Source: CALVNN01 sp964393975 (GTDB lineage: Bacteria > Bacillota > Clostridia > Christensenellales > UBA1242). Taken from it: a stretch of 64,000 nucleotides of DNA. Numbering within the stretch: position 1 is the first letter of the stretch; every line of letters starts with the position of its first letter. The stretch is from NCBI GenBank assembly GCA_964393975.1, contig CAYMVO010000005.1:1-64000 (forward strand), in the 5' to 3' direction. Below are positions 24,885 to 33,559 of this stretch, in pieces. Below the pieces are notes generated by a model. That model saw only the letters and a list, made by a program, of their open reading frames with translations, was not told the DNA's origin and did not search any database. The position numbers and the translations under genes were made by a program.

Positions 24885-26333
24885 ATGAGCAAAAAAGGTG
24901 AACGAATACTACCGCATAATGATGAAGCGGAGCAAACCGTGTTAGGCTGTCTACTATTAGATAATGAAATCAGTTATCAGGTAATGAGTGAGTTGAAATC
25001 TGAAGATTTTTATTCCGAAGCACACAAAACAATATATAGCGCGATGTTAGATTTGTTTGTAAATAACCAACCTATTGATTTTGTCACACTCAACGACATA
25101 CTCACCCGTGGAGATTTATTAGACCGAGCGGGCGGGATAGAATACATTACAATGCTAACAAACATTGTCCCAGGGGCATCAAATGTAAAATACTATGTGG
25201 AGATAATAAAACGAGACGCTACTCTACGTAGCTTGATTATGGCGTGTAATAAAATCATTGAAAATGCTTTTGAAAACGATCCCAACGAGCCAACACTTCC
25301 GCTCGCAGAAAAGCTAATCTATGATATAGGTCAAAGAAACGAGAAAAAGACACTTGAACATGTAAAACTTGGTGTGGATAGTGTGCTAGAAAAGTTCGAA
25401 GAGCTAGCAAAAAACAAAGGTGCTTTACGAGGTATCACTACAGGCTTTTATGCACTAGACAAAATCACAAATGGTCTACAACGAAGCGACCTAATACTAC
25501 TAGCTGCTCGACCAGCGTTTGGTAAGACTTCGCTAGGAATGAACATTTTAACAAACTCAGCTCTTGCGGGTTACAAATGCGCAATGTTTTCACTAGAAAT
25601 GCCAACTAGCCAAATCATTCAAAGGCAACTTTGTGCTATAGGTAGCGTCAATATGACAAAACCACTTGCTGGTGAAATGGAGCCTGAAGAATGGCAAGCT
25701 ATACTAGAAGCAAGTAAAAAACTTAAAAATTTGGAAATATATGTTGATGACGGTTCTATGAACACTCCAATGGATATTCTCTCAAAATGTCGTAAATTAA
25801 AAAGAGAAAATGGTCTAGACTTAATAATGATAGACTATTTGCAACTAATGTCTATGCCAAATGCAAAAGACAATCGTTCACAAGAAATCAGTGATATGAC
25901 TCGTGCACTTAAGATAGCAGCGAGAGAGCTAGACGTCCCTATCATTTTGCTATCGCAACTAAATCGTGCGGTTGAGTCTAGAAAAGACCACACCCCTATG
26001 CTATCCGACCTAAGAGAATCAGGTAGTATTGAACAGGATGCAGATATAGTTATGTTTATCAATAGACCTGACAAATACGCTGATTATCAAGGCGAAAAAG
26101 ATATTGCCGAAATAGTAATAGCAAAACACCGTAACGGACAAACTGGTACTATAAAACTCAAATGGCGTGGAGAAATCACTAGTTTTGTAAACCTTAACAA
26201 AGACGCGAACGAAGCAAGTCTTGACCGTAGCGTTAGCGGTGGGACAAGACCTCCCAAACCTTCTCGTCCAAAACACGAGGTTGAAGCCACTGTGACACCA
26301 ATTAGTGATAATGAAGTCGATGATGTATTTTAA
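24885..26333 (+). CDS. dnaB: Replicative DNA helicase DnaB/DnaC
   Basis: Hexameric replication-fork helicase, 482 residues. The N-terminal DnaG-interacting domain begins LPHNDEAEQTVLGCLL. The RecA-like domain has Walker A AARPAFGKTS (residues about 205-214), Walker B LIMIDYLQLM, and the SQLNRAVESR and DLRESGSIEQDADIV segments with the arginine finger. The C-terminus has a short extension rich in Pro and Val (SGGTRPPKPSRPK). The ribosome site AAAAGGAGTG is strong. Confidence 0.96.
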   Translation: MSKKGERILPHNDEAEQTVLGCLLLDNEISYQVMSELKSEDFYSEAHKTIYSAMLDLFVNNQPIDFVTLNDILTRGDLLDRAGGIEYITMLTNIVPGASNVKYYVEIIKRDATLRSLIMACNKIIENAFENDPNEPTLPLAEKLIYDIGQRNEKKTLEHVKLGVDSVLEKFEELAKNKGALRGITTGFYALDKITNGLQRSDLILLAARPAFGKTSLGMNILTNSALAGYKCAMFSLEMPTSQIIQRQLCAIGSVNMTKPLAGEMEPEEWQAILEASKKLKNLEIYVDDGSMNTPMDILSKCRKLKRENGLDLIMIDYLQLMSMPNAKDNRSQEISDMTRALKIAARELDVPIILLSQLNRAVESRKDHTPMLSDLRESGSIEQDADIVMFINRPDKYADYQGEKDIAEIVIAKHRNGQTGTIKLKWRGEITSFVNLNKDANEASLDRSVSGGTRPPKPSRPKHEVEATVTPISDNEVDDVF

Positions 26334-26366
26334 AAAATATATTTAATATAAAAGGAAAACAAAAAA

Positions 26367-28148
26367 ATGAAAAAATTAACAGTAAAAGAATTAAAAGATA
26401 TGTGGTTATCCTTTTACGAGACACGAGGACACAAAAATATAGGTAGTGCGTCACTCATCCCTGAAAACGATGCGACCGTTCTATTCACAACCGCAGGTAT
26501 GCACCCACTCGTGCCATATCTTCTCGGTGAAAAGCACCCATTAGGCACTAGACTTTGTGACATTCAAAAATGTATCCGCACAAATGATATAGATGAAGTA
26601 GGGGACAAATCACACTTGACCTTTTTTGAAATGTTAGGAAACTGGAGTCTCGGAGATTATTTTAAAGAAGAAATGATACCTTGGAGTTATGAGTTTTTGA
26701 CTAGCCCTAAGTACTTAGGTATCCCAGTAGAGAGATTAGCGGTCACTGCATTTGAAGGTGATGAAAATAGCCCAAAGGACACTGAGACCGCTGACCTATG
26801 GGCAAAACAAGGTATGCCTCGTGACCAAATATTTTTCTTGCCAAAATCAGAAAATTGGTGGGCGCTCGGTAGTGGCGTAGGTCCCTGCGGACCTGACACC
26901 GAAATGTTCTATGTGACCGACAAGCCAAAATGCTCGCCAAACTGCAACCCTTCTTGCGATTGCGGGAGATATCTTGAGATATGGAACGATGTGTTTATGC
27001 AGTTTAAGGTAGACGCACCAAACACACCGGTCAAACCACTCGCCCAACGTAATGTAGATACTGGTATGGGACTAGAGCGTGTTATCTGCATCAGCAATAA
27101 TGTTGAGACTGTGTACGAAACTGAAATATTTATGCCAACTATTCGCTTGATAGAAAGTCTAAGCGGAACAAAATACGAAGATAATAAAAAAGCGTTCCGT
27201 ATTATTTGCGACCATATCCGTTGTGCTACAATGATTATGGGTGATGAAAAAGCAATCGCTCCTAGCAATGTCGGACAAGGGTACATCCTCCGTAGACTTA
27301 TTAGGCGCGCTCTTAACTACGCTAGGAATATAAACCTTAACGGCTTAGACCTAATCAAAGTCAGTGACTCTTTTGTGGATTACGCAGAATACACATATCC
27401 AGAAGTTAGAACAAATCAAAACTTTATAAGGGAAGAACTCACAAAAGAAATTAATAAATTCCAAACAACACTTACTAGCGGACACAAAGAGTTTGACAAA
27501 GTGACTAAAAATATGACTACTGACACCATAGACGGCGCTACAGCATTTAGACTATATGACACATTCGGTTTCCCTCTAGAGCTCACTATGGAACTCGCAA
27601 AAGAAAAAGGTCTAAAGGTAGATGAGAACGGCTACAAAAAAAGATTTGCTGAACATCAAAAAATCTCTAAACAAGGTAGCGAACAATTATTTAAAGGTGG
27701 TCTTGCTGACACATCCGACGCATCAGCACATCTACACACTGCGACACACCTACTACTAGGTGCATTAAGAGATCTTATCTCACCTGATATTGAACAGCGT
27801 GGCAGTAACATCACCCCCGAAAGGATGAGACTAGATTTTAATTTTCCTAGAAAACTCACCCCCGAAGAAATCAAAATGTTAGAAGATAGAGTCAACGAAG
27901 CTATCGAGGCGGGTATTGATGTCGTTTGCGAAGAAATGTCTCCAGAAGAGGCACACGCTAGTGGCGCCTTAGGTATATTCAATAACAAGTATGGCAACAT
28001 AGTCAAAGTCTACACTATGGGCAAATACTCAAAAGAAATTTGTGGCGGACCTCACGCGAAAAACACTCGTGACCTACACCACTTCAAAATCGTAAAAGAA
28101 GAAAGTAGCAGTAGCGGTATCCGCCGTATCAAAGCTATATTAGACTAA
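26367..28148 (+). CDS. alaS: Alanyl-tRNA synthetase, short form without C-Ala
   Basis: Charges tRNA-Ala. At 593 residues it lacks the oligomerisation and C-Ala/DHHA1 region of standard (~870 aa) AlaRS. Present are the class II catalytic core (FFEMLGNWSLGDYFKEE, GMGLERV) and the tRNA-recognition helical domain. The complete second-additional (editing) domain is also there, with HTATHLL and CGGPHAKNT forming the zinc/editing site. Short AlaRS of this design is known in some bacteria with streamlined synthetases. The frame ends cleanly at TAA with a terminator right after, so this is not a frameshift. Confidence 0.93.
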   Translation: MKKLTVKELKDMWLSFYETRGHKNIGSASLIPENDATVLFTTAGMHPLVPYLLGEKHPLGTRLCDIQKCIRTNDIDEVGDKSHLTFFEMLGNWSLGDYFKEEMIPWSYEFLTSPKYLGIPVERLAVTAFEGDENSPKDTETADLWAKQGMPRDQIFFLPKSENWWALGSGVGPCGPDTEMFYVTDKPKCSPNCNPSCDCGRYLEIWNDVFMQFKVDAPNTPVKPLAQRNVDTGMGLERVICISNNVETVYETEIFMPTIRLIESLSGTKYEDNKKAFRIICDHIRCATMIMGDEKAIAPSNVGQGYILRRLIRRALNYARNINLNGLDLIKVSDSFVDYAEYTYPEVRTNQNFIREELTKEINKFQTTLTSGHKEFDKVTKNMTTDTIDGATAFRLYDTFGFPLELTMELAKEKGLKVDENGYKKRFAEHQKISKQGSEQLFKGGLADTSDASAHLHTATHLLLGALRDLISPDIEQRGSNITPERMRLDFNFPRKLTPEEIKMLEDRVNEAIEAGIDVVCEEMSPEEAHASGALGIFNNKYGNIVKVYTMGKYSKEICGGPHAKNTRDLHHFKIVKEESSSSGIRRIKAILD

Positions 28149-28157
28149 CACAGTTTT

Positions 28158-28194
28158 AAAATGTTAATTGCACCAAAAGCAATTAGCATTTTTT
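28158..28194 (+). terminator. Terminator of alaS
   Basis: AAAATGTTAATTGC pairs with GCAATTAGCATTTT (one mismatch), followed by TTTT. Confidence 0.8.
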
Positions 28195-28315
28195 GTGTAT
28201 TTGATAATAAAATATAATCTTAAAAACCTAAATAAAAATCTTGCACCTAATATGGTATAATTTAACAATAGAAAGCGTACTCTAGTTAATAGAATAACAA
28301 AAAAGTAGGTTGTAT

Positions 28316-28768
28316 ATGGATAACAAATATAATGATTTTGCCATTATTAGTCCTGAAAAAGTAGAGCGTATGGCAAAAGAATACGCACTGCAAAAAAATA
28401 ATAGTCAAATCTTAAAAAGAACTGCTGATTTGCACAAACTAAAAAATGATTACAAAGAACGCGATTATTGTATGGGGCTTATCTTAAAGGTAAATATGTG
28501 CATAGATAAATTATTGACTCAACACCCTAAAAATGAAAGTATGCACAAATGCCAAGAAAATATAAAAAGGATAAAAATATTGTATGAAAGCTTTTTTTGC
28601 GAACAAGATATTAACGCTAAAGTGCAGACGCTAACGCTCCCCCTAGACAAAGAAGTTGTGAATGGTTTACTTGACCTAGTGAATGAGCTTTTGCCACTCA
28701 CCAAAGAATCAGAAATAAAAGAGATCGTTCACATCTCTATAAAAACTATAAAAATCGCTATTCTTTAA
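28316..28768 (+). CDS. Hypothetical helical protein
   Basis: A 150-residue, mostly alpha-helical, soluble protein. There is no signal peptide and no motif I recognise. The start at ATG 28316 is preferred to the upstream TTG (28310). The N-terminal half is Lys/Asn-rich and the C-terminal half is Leu/Ile-rich and helical. It stands alone between the alaS terminator and the next promoter. Confidence 0.6.
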   Translation: MDNKYNDFAIISPEKVERMAKEYALQKNNSQILKRTADLHKLKNDYKERDYCMGLILKVNMCIDKLLTQHPKNESMHKCQENIKRIKILYESFFCEQDINAKVQTLTLPLDKEVVNGLLDLVNELLPLTKESEIKEIVHISIKTIKIAIL

Positions 28769-28807
28769 AAAAATTCGTAAAAATTCAAGACAAATATATC
28801 TATTATA

Positions 28808-28816
28808 TGTTATAAT
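28808..28816 (+). promoter_or_regulatory. Extended -10 promoter of the purine nucleoside phosphorylase gene
   Basis: TGT-TATAAT (TATAAT at 28811-28816) is a consensus extended -10. A weak -35 AAGACA lies 18 bases upstream. Confidence 0.65.
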
Positions 28817-28845
28817 ACAACATCTTAAAAATGTTAGAGGGGATT

Positions 28846-29643
28846 ATGACTACTATAGAATATATTAAATCAAAAATAAAAGATAATTATGAGTGCGCAA
28901 TTGTGCTAGGAAGCGGATGGGATGAGGTCTCAAATATTATAAAAAAAGACTGCGTGATAGACTATGCTGATATACCTGACTATCCTACCTGCACCGTGCA
29001 AGGGCATGCGGGGCAAATGGTTTTTGGCACGCTAAAGGGTAAAAAGGTCGTCTTGCTAAAAGGTCGTTTCCATTTGTACGAGGGATATAGTATGCAGGAC
29101 GTTGTAAAGCCGATGACAGTGATGAAAGAACTTGGCATCAAGACAATCATCCTCACAAACGCTAGTGGTGGCTTGAATGCGAGTTTTGCGGTTGGCGATG
29201 TTATGATAATAGCAGATCACATAAACAACACGCAAAAGAACCCACTCATAGGAGTGAAAGCGACTAAAGAATATCCTATCTTTATAGATATGAGCGAAGT
29301 GTATACACCTAGATTAGTTTTAAAGGTTGCGCAAATTTGCAAAGACCTAAATATAAAATACCACGAAGGCGTGTACATGCAAAATATAGGACCTATTTAC
29401 GAGACACCTGCTGAAGTGCGAACTTTTAGGACTTGGGGCGTTGATGCGGTAGGTATGAGCACTATACCAGAAGCGACTATGGCGCATTATTTAAAAATGG
29501 ATGTCATAGGGTTAGCACTAATAACGAATATGGCTGCAGGCATTAGTGAGAGTCCACTATCTCATAAAGAAGTGTTGGAGACTGCACACGACAACAAACA
29601 AAAGCTCCGTAAACTACTAGAAAATATTGTAGAATCTATTTAA
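28846..29643 (+). CDS. punA: Purine nucleoside phosphorylase, trimeric PunA type
   Basis: Phosphorolysis of inosine and guanosine in purine salvage. The 265 residues carry IVLGSGWDE (phosphate-binding Ser), VQGHAGQMVFG, LKGRFHLYEG (with the Arg/His pair), ILTNASGGLN, GPIYETPAEVRTF, VGMSTIPEATMAHY and LITNMAAGISE, all matching the low-molecular-mass PNP family. ATG 28846 is selected by GAGGGG just upstream. It is probably monocistronic and is functionally linked to the cytidine deaminase gene 1.5 kb further on. Confidence 0.93.
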   Translation: MTTIEYIKSKIKDNYECAIVLGSGWDEVSNIIKKDCVIDYADIPDYPTCTVQGHAGQMVFGTLKGKKVVLLKGRFHLYEGYSMQDVVKPMTVMKELGIKTIILTNASGGLNASFAVGDVMIIADHINNTQKNPLIGVKATKEYPIFIDMSEVYTPRLVLKVAQICKDLNIKYHEGVYMQNIGPIYETPAEVRTFRTWGVDAVGMSTIPEATMAHYLKMDVIGLALITNMAAGISESPLSHKEVLETAHDNKQKLRKLLENIVESI

Positions 29644-29740
29644 AAAAGCAAAAAATCTTTTTAAAAAATAAGACGTAAATATACGACCTTTATCCTTAAT
29701 CATCATTTTCATCTTTACAATTTTGATTTTCTTCAAAAAC

Positions 29741-29771
29741 AAAAACGCCACTTTCCTATCGTGGCGTTTTT
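29741..29771. terminator. Bidirectional terminator
   Basis: AAAAACGCCAC pairs perfectly with GTGGCGTTTTT around a 9-base loop, between convergent genes. Confidence 0.88.
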
Positions 29772-29777
29772 CGTTAC

Positions 29778-30686
29778 CTATCTAGACAACTCGTCGTCTT
29801 TTTTGTCTTTTACTTCTTCATTTTTGTTACTGACTAAATTTATTTCATCACTTTCTTTTCGCTTGGCATCTACATACGCAAAAGCATCTTTTTTCTTTTT
29901 AGAATATTTAGATGATTTGTTTAAAGCAAATATATAAAAAGGGTTACCTTTTTCTATAAGTGATTGATACAATTTTGTAAAATTCACATACTGCTTGCCT
30001 TTACAATTTTCTAGCGCAAGTAAGGCATCAAATTTATTCTTAGATGAATATTTTTTATCACACAAGATATCTACAATTTCGTTTATCTTGCGATCCTCAA
30101 TGTCTAACCAACCACCAAAACGAAGAATACTTGACATATACTCGCCGTCACCGCTTTGTATCACCATATCAATATGACCATTTTTATCAATAGACTTCGC
30201 TAAATCACAATTACTTAGCATAGTCGCTAAATAAAAATTATATTCAGCATTTTTACTACAAAGCACTCTATCATCCATAACGCTTATATGTCTCATTATT
30301 TTTTGACCATTTAGCGTATTGGTCTTAACATTTTTTAAAGTATCGCACCTACTATCAAGCCCTAAACATCTAAGTGCCTCATAACAGTCCTCTTCACCGC
30401 CATAAAGGGCGACCTTTTGTAGCACCTTTTCCACATTATTCCCGTATACCCAATTTTGCTTCAAGAGTCTTATACAAAGGTCCATATCCTCACACTCAAT
30501 CACCTCTTTGTTTAACTCCTCCAAATCAACAAGCATAGGACAAAATTCAAGCACGTCAACTGCAAATCTAGTCTTTAGCCCGTCAGACATAACCTCTCTA
30601 ACAGCATCATACAACTCTTGCACATCTCCGCCACTTGCATCACAAAATTTTTTAAACTTTTTCAACACCCAATCATATTTAAGCAT
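29778..30686 (-). CDS. Hypothetical alpha-helical repeat-like protein
   Basis: A 302-residue cytosolic protein made of short helices with HEAT-like spacing (for example VEKVLQKVALYGGEEDCYEALRC). The last 45 residues are highly charged and disordered, rich in Lys, Glu and Asp. There is no catalytic motif. ATG 30686 follows a GGGGG ribosome site, so the open frame's four extra residues are not used. The family is not recognised. Confidence 0.65.
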   Translation of the reverse strand: MLKYDWVLKKFKKFCDASGGDVQELYDAVREVMSDGLKTRFAVDVLEFCPMLVDLEELNKEVIECEDMDLCIRLLKQNWVYGNNVEKVLQKVALYGGEEDCYEALRCLGLDSRCDTLKNVKTNTLNGQKIMRHISVMDDRVLCSKNAEYNFYLATMLSNCDLAKSIDKNGHIDMVIQSGDGEYMSSILRFGGWLDIEDRKINEIVDILCDKKYSSKNKFDALLALENCKGKQYVNFTKLYQSLIEKGNPFYIFALNKSSKYSKKKKDAFAYVDAKRKESDEINLVSNKNEEVKDKKDDELSR

Positions 30687-30719
30687 ACAAACCCCCAAAT
30701 AAAAAAGTATATCATATAT

Positions 30720-30747
30720 AATGTACCATACTTTTTGTAAAAGTCAA
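30720..30747 (-). promoter_or_regulatory. Candidate promoter of the 29778-30686 gene
   Basis: Minus strand TTGACT (30742-30747), 16-base spacer, TACATT (30720-30725) with TGG before the -10. Confidence 0.5.
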
Positions 30748-31075
30748 CCACCAATTTTATTAATTTTTTCTAAAATTTTGCTAAAAACAATATTATCACC
30801 TACTTTTCAAATCACCGCATTTAATAATATTATCAAAAGTCAGAGGAAAGCAACACGTTATTTTCAAATGGCTGATGTTTATTCAAACTGTGACGCCGTT
30901 ATTTATAACGGATTTGCGTTAGCAAAATTGATTTACGAACATTGTAAGCAAATCAACATCACATAGTTTCTATTATTTATTTTTATCTAAAGATTGTAGT
31001 ATCCACAACGATTACAAAAATTTTTGTAGTATTTTGAAATAACGAACAAATGCTTATTAATTTGCTATGAAAAAC

Positions 31076-31104
31076 TTGATTTATTAATAAATTTTTGTTA
31101 GACT
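31076..31104 (+). promoter_or_regulatory. Candidate promoter of cdd
   Basis: TTGATT (31076-31081), 17-base spacer, TAGACT (31099-31104) preceded by a TGT trinucleotide. Confidence 0.45.
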
Positions 31105-31152
31105 ATTCTATAGATAATACAAATTAATTTTTATAAATAAAGAGGTGTCGGT

Positions 31153-31539
31153 ATGAATGGTATAGATATGGCAAAAAGTATGAGAGATAGGAGTTATTGT
31201 CCTTATTCTAATTTTAGAGTTGGGGCGTGCATTGAGTTTGAAAACGGCGAGTTCGTCGGCGGAAACAATGTGGAAAATTCCTCCTATGGACTTACCGTAT
31301 GCGCGGAAAGGGTTGCGGTATTTAGCGCAATCTCACTCGGTAAAGACTTGAAAAAAGCAATTTGCTTATATATTAGCACAGATAGTAGTACACTCACCCC
31401 TCCTTGTGGAGCGTGTTTACAAGTCTTGAGTGAATTTTGGGATGATTTGAAAATCGTACTTTGCAATAATGACGAATCAAAAGAGTTTACATTAAACGAG
31501 CTCCTTCCTACAAAATTTAGCAAGGATAATATAAACTGA
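31153..31539 (+). CDS. cdd: Cytidine deaminase
   Basis: Zinc-dependent hydrolytic deamination of cytidine/deoxycytidine to uridine forms in pyrimidine salvage. The 128 residues have YCPYSNFRVGA, then NVENSSYGLTVCAERVA (catalytic Glu and first zinc Cys) and PCGACLQVLSEF (the other two zinc Cys), as in tetrameric Cdd. The start follows AGAGGTG. Its stop overlaps the start of the next gene (TGATG). Confidence 0.93.
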   Translation: MNGIDMAKSMRDRSYCPYSNFRVGACIEFENGEFVGGNNVENSSYGLTVCAERVAVFSAISLGKDLKKAICLYISTDSSTLTPPCGACLQVLSEFWDDLKIVLCNNDESKEFTLNELLPTKFSKDNIN

Positions 31540-32222
31540 TGAAGTTAGTAGAACTAATAAAAATACTTTCAGAACTGATTTTATCTTTTGTAATAAAACA
31601 AGTCGTACAAGTAAACCTATCTATTACAGGCAATACAAAAATAGATAGCGTTATTTATGGTATAGTCGCTTATGGATTGATACTGCTTTCTTTGATTAAT
31701 TTATTACAAGTATTTATCGCACATAAAAAAGGCGCCGAAAAGAAGAAAATCAGTTTTTTTGGCAGTCTAGGCATATACTCACTCGCTATAATTGGCGCTG
31801 TTGGATTATGGCAACTCATAAATTTTTGGGTGTTTTGGGTGGTCGTCGGTGTAATAGCTATAATATTCATAATTTATTATATTAAAAACGCACAGTATAA
31901 AAAAGAGGTACGCTTATATAAAAAATCTATCAAAAAAGCACTAAAAATAGAATATGACTTTTTGGTAAAACGACTAATAGTGTATAAATCTACGGAAAAC
32001 TTTATATCCGTATTGACAAATACGCAAAAATATTATTTATTAGCACTACCAACAGAAGAAATCACTTGTGATGATGAGTATATAAATACTTTGAATGAAA
32101 AATACTCAATCAAGCAAACCGAAATGAATGAAAACTATGTTTTGCTACGCTATTTGACTTTTTTCGTTTTGGAAAACGAAAACGACTTAGTTCCTCTATA
32201 TACAGATTTAACCAGCCATTAA
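31539..32222 (+). CDS. Hypothetical four-helix membrane protein
   Basis: A 227-residue protein with hydrophobic segments at about 7-25, 38-62, 74-92 and 95-115, then a soluble C-terminal half of about 110 residues. It is translationally coupled to cdd by a one-base overlap. There is no recognisable motif, and the function is unknown. Confidence 0.6.
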   Translation: MKLVELIKILSELILSFVIKQVVQVNLSITGNTKIDSVIYGIVAYGLILLSLINLLQVFIAHKKGAEKKKISFFGSLGIYSLAIIGAVGLWQLINFWVFWVVVGVIAIIFIIYYIKNAQYKKEVRLYKKSIKKALKIEYDFLVKRLIVYKSTENFISVLTNTQKYYLLALPTEEITCDDEYINTLNEKYSIKQTEMNENYVLLRYLTFFVLENENDLVPLYTDLTSH

Positions 32223-32339
32223 TCAAATGTATCAATATCACATTTATAAAAAACCTACAACCGCACTTTAAATCGCAATAAATACAACGACTCTAAATTA
32301 TTATAATAAGCACCAAAATCTTTGGTCCAATATACAAAT

Positions 32340-32390
32340 AAAAAGACACCTTTAGCAAAATAAACCGCGCTCAAATCAGGTGTCTTTTTT
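32340..32390. terminator. Bidirectional terminator
   Basis: AAAAAGACACCT pairs with AGGTGTCTTTTT around a 26-base loop, between convergent genes. Confidence 0.75.
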
Positions 32391-32395
32391 AATTA

Positions 32396-32953
32396 TTATT
32401 CAGCTATTCTTCTTACCATAACATAGGCAGTCAAGTTTGTTCCAGTCAATGTTAACGTTTCACCCGCTTGCGCTATGCTAATGTAGAACGTATCCCCCGC
32501 ATCCAATCTTAATATCGTTTGCGCAGTGGTTATACCTTCAGTCGTGACTGGTATACGAGTGTTACTCACCAAAGAACCGCCCTCCCAAATACCTATGTCA
32601 GCTTGTGCGGTTGATGGTCCTACGCCGTATATTATCTCATACACACCGGCATTTGCTACAGTGATATTACCCGAAGAATCTATTGTCACGCCATTTGCTT
32701 CGTTGCTCGCAGTCAAATTGATAGGTATCGCAGTGTCATTGACAGTTTGTGCCACTACTGAGTATCCGTAACCAAACTCAGCCACCCCTGTCGCACCAGT
32801 AGGTCCCGTAGGTCCCGTCGCACCCGTCGCACCCGTCACCCCTGTCGCTCCAGTAGCACCCGTCGCACCCGTCACCCCCGCAAGGCACACTCTCCTACAC
32901 TCGTAACCACACGGTTCGCAATACGACCGCCTACAAATATTAAAACACGCCAT
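32396..32953 (-). CDS. Collagen-like protein with a BclA-type C-terminal domain
   Basis: A 185-residue protein with a short Cys-rich N-terminus, then about 11 G-x-x triplets (GVTGATGATG... GPTGPTGATG), then a globular all-beta domain of about 125 residues ending LTAYVMVRRIAE. This is the layout of exosporium/spore-surface collagen-like proteins such as BclA, where the C-terminal domain trimerises and the collagen stalk projects outward. There is no Sec signal, consistent with spore-surface assembly from the mother cell. Next to a high-Cys protein gene, a spore-surface role is plausible but inferred. Confidence 0.8.
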   Translation of the reverse strand: MACFNICRRSYCEPCGYECRRVCLAGVTGATGATGATGVTGATGATGPTGPTGATGVAEFGYGYSVVAQTVNDTAIPINLTASNEANGVTIDSSGNITVANAGVYEIIYGVGPSTAQADIGIWEGGSLVSNTRIPVTTEGITTAQTILRLDAGDTFYISIAQAGETLTLTGTNLTAYVMVRRIAE

Positions 32954-33093
32954 TTATATCCCTCCTTTATGTTTTAATTACTCCATACTATTCAATGCGG
33001 TTTGATTTTGTTACAAACCATAAAAAACACTCACTTTTTCATTCTTTTAAAAGTCTAAGACATACAATAAATCATATTTTCGCTCGCTTCAAT

Positions 33094-33126
33094 AAAAAAG
33101 CCCTCTCACCATAAAGGTCTAGAGGG
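33094..33126 (-). terminator. Terminator of the high-cysteine protein gene
   Basis: On minus CCCTCT (33121-33126) pairs with AGAGGG (33101-33106) around a 14-base loop, followed by CTTTTTT. Confidence 0.7.
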
Positions 33127-33162
33127 TATTAACTTTTTATAGCAAGAGTAGCTTTTTACAAA

Positions 33163-33402
33163 TTAGCAGTTACCTTTACCGCAACCAAGCCCGCACACAT
33201 TAAAGATTAAGTACATCACTATAATAGTGCACCAATCTATGTTGCAATTACAGCAGTTAGTCAAAAGCAACAAGATTAATATGATAGTACAACAGTCCAT
33301 TTCACAGCCAAAACCCTTGAAACCACCGCAATTTCTATCATTGTCACAACCTTGATTGCAACCATAGTTTCCGCAACCACAGTTTCCAAATAATCCGCTC
33401 AT
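33163..33402 (-). CDS. Small high-cysteine protein (HCB-type, likely spore coat)
   Basis: 79 residues with about 17 cysteines. A Gly/Cys/Asn-rich N-terminus (GNCGCGNYGCNQGC) is followed by two hydrophobic stretches each opened by a Cys-containing motif (DCCTIILILLLL and DWCTIIVMYLIF). This resembles clostridial proteins annotated as chorion class high-cysteine HCB protein 13. Such proteins probably crosslink in spore layers, which is inferred. It has a strong ribosome site (AGGAGG). Confidence 0.7.
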   Translation of the reverse strand: MSGLFGNCGCGNYGCNQGCDNDRNCGGFKGFGCEMDCCTIILILLLLTNCCNCNIDWCTIIVMYLIFNVCGLGCGKGNC

Positions 33403-33433
33403 ATGTATCCTCCTATATTTATCATTATGCTAT

Positions 33434-33465
33434 GTATATCTTTTTATCTTTTGCGCATCTTAAAT
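33434..33465 (-). promoter_or_regulatory. Candidate mother-cell (sigma-K-like) promoter of the HCB gene
   Basis: Minus strand CATAGCATA fits the sigma-K -10 (CATANNNTA) about 35 bases before the start. The upstream GCGCAA at about 17 bases is only a weak -35 match. Coordinates of this region are approximate. Confidence 0.3.
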
Positions 33466-33559
33466 CTTTCGTACACTACATACTATTATGCGTCATCAAA
33501 AAATGTGACAAAAAAAGAAAATTGTTTTTGATAATTTTCTCCAATTTTCTTTTTACCAT

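Larger units (their letters stand above)
30687..31152. other. Intergenic region without a recognised gene
   Basis: It contains divergent promoters for the flanking genes. An 81-codon plus-strand frame at 30721-30966 begins inside the minus-strand promoter and has no ribosome site, so I do not call it. Nothing else is recognised. Confidence 0.5.

Noticed and set aside
26367..28148. AlaRS truncated by frameshift
   Set aside because: No continuation of C-Ala sequence is seen downstream in any frame; a terminator follows within 10-50 bases of the stop.
30721..30966. 81-codon plus-strand frame
   Set aside because: It begins inside the promoter of the opposite-strand gene, has no ribosome-binding site, and shows no recognisable protein pattern.
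32780..32880. Short repeated triplet-like units that could suggest a CRISPR or minisatellite
   Set aside because: They are the in-frame G-x-x collagen triplets of the 32396-32953 gene; period 9 with coding logic, no spacers.
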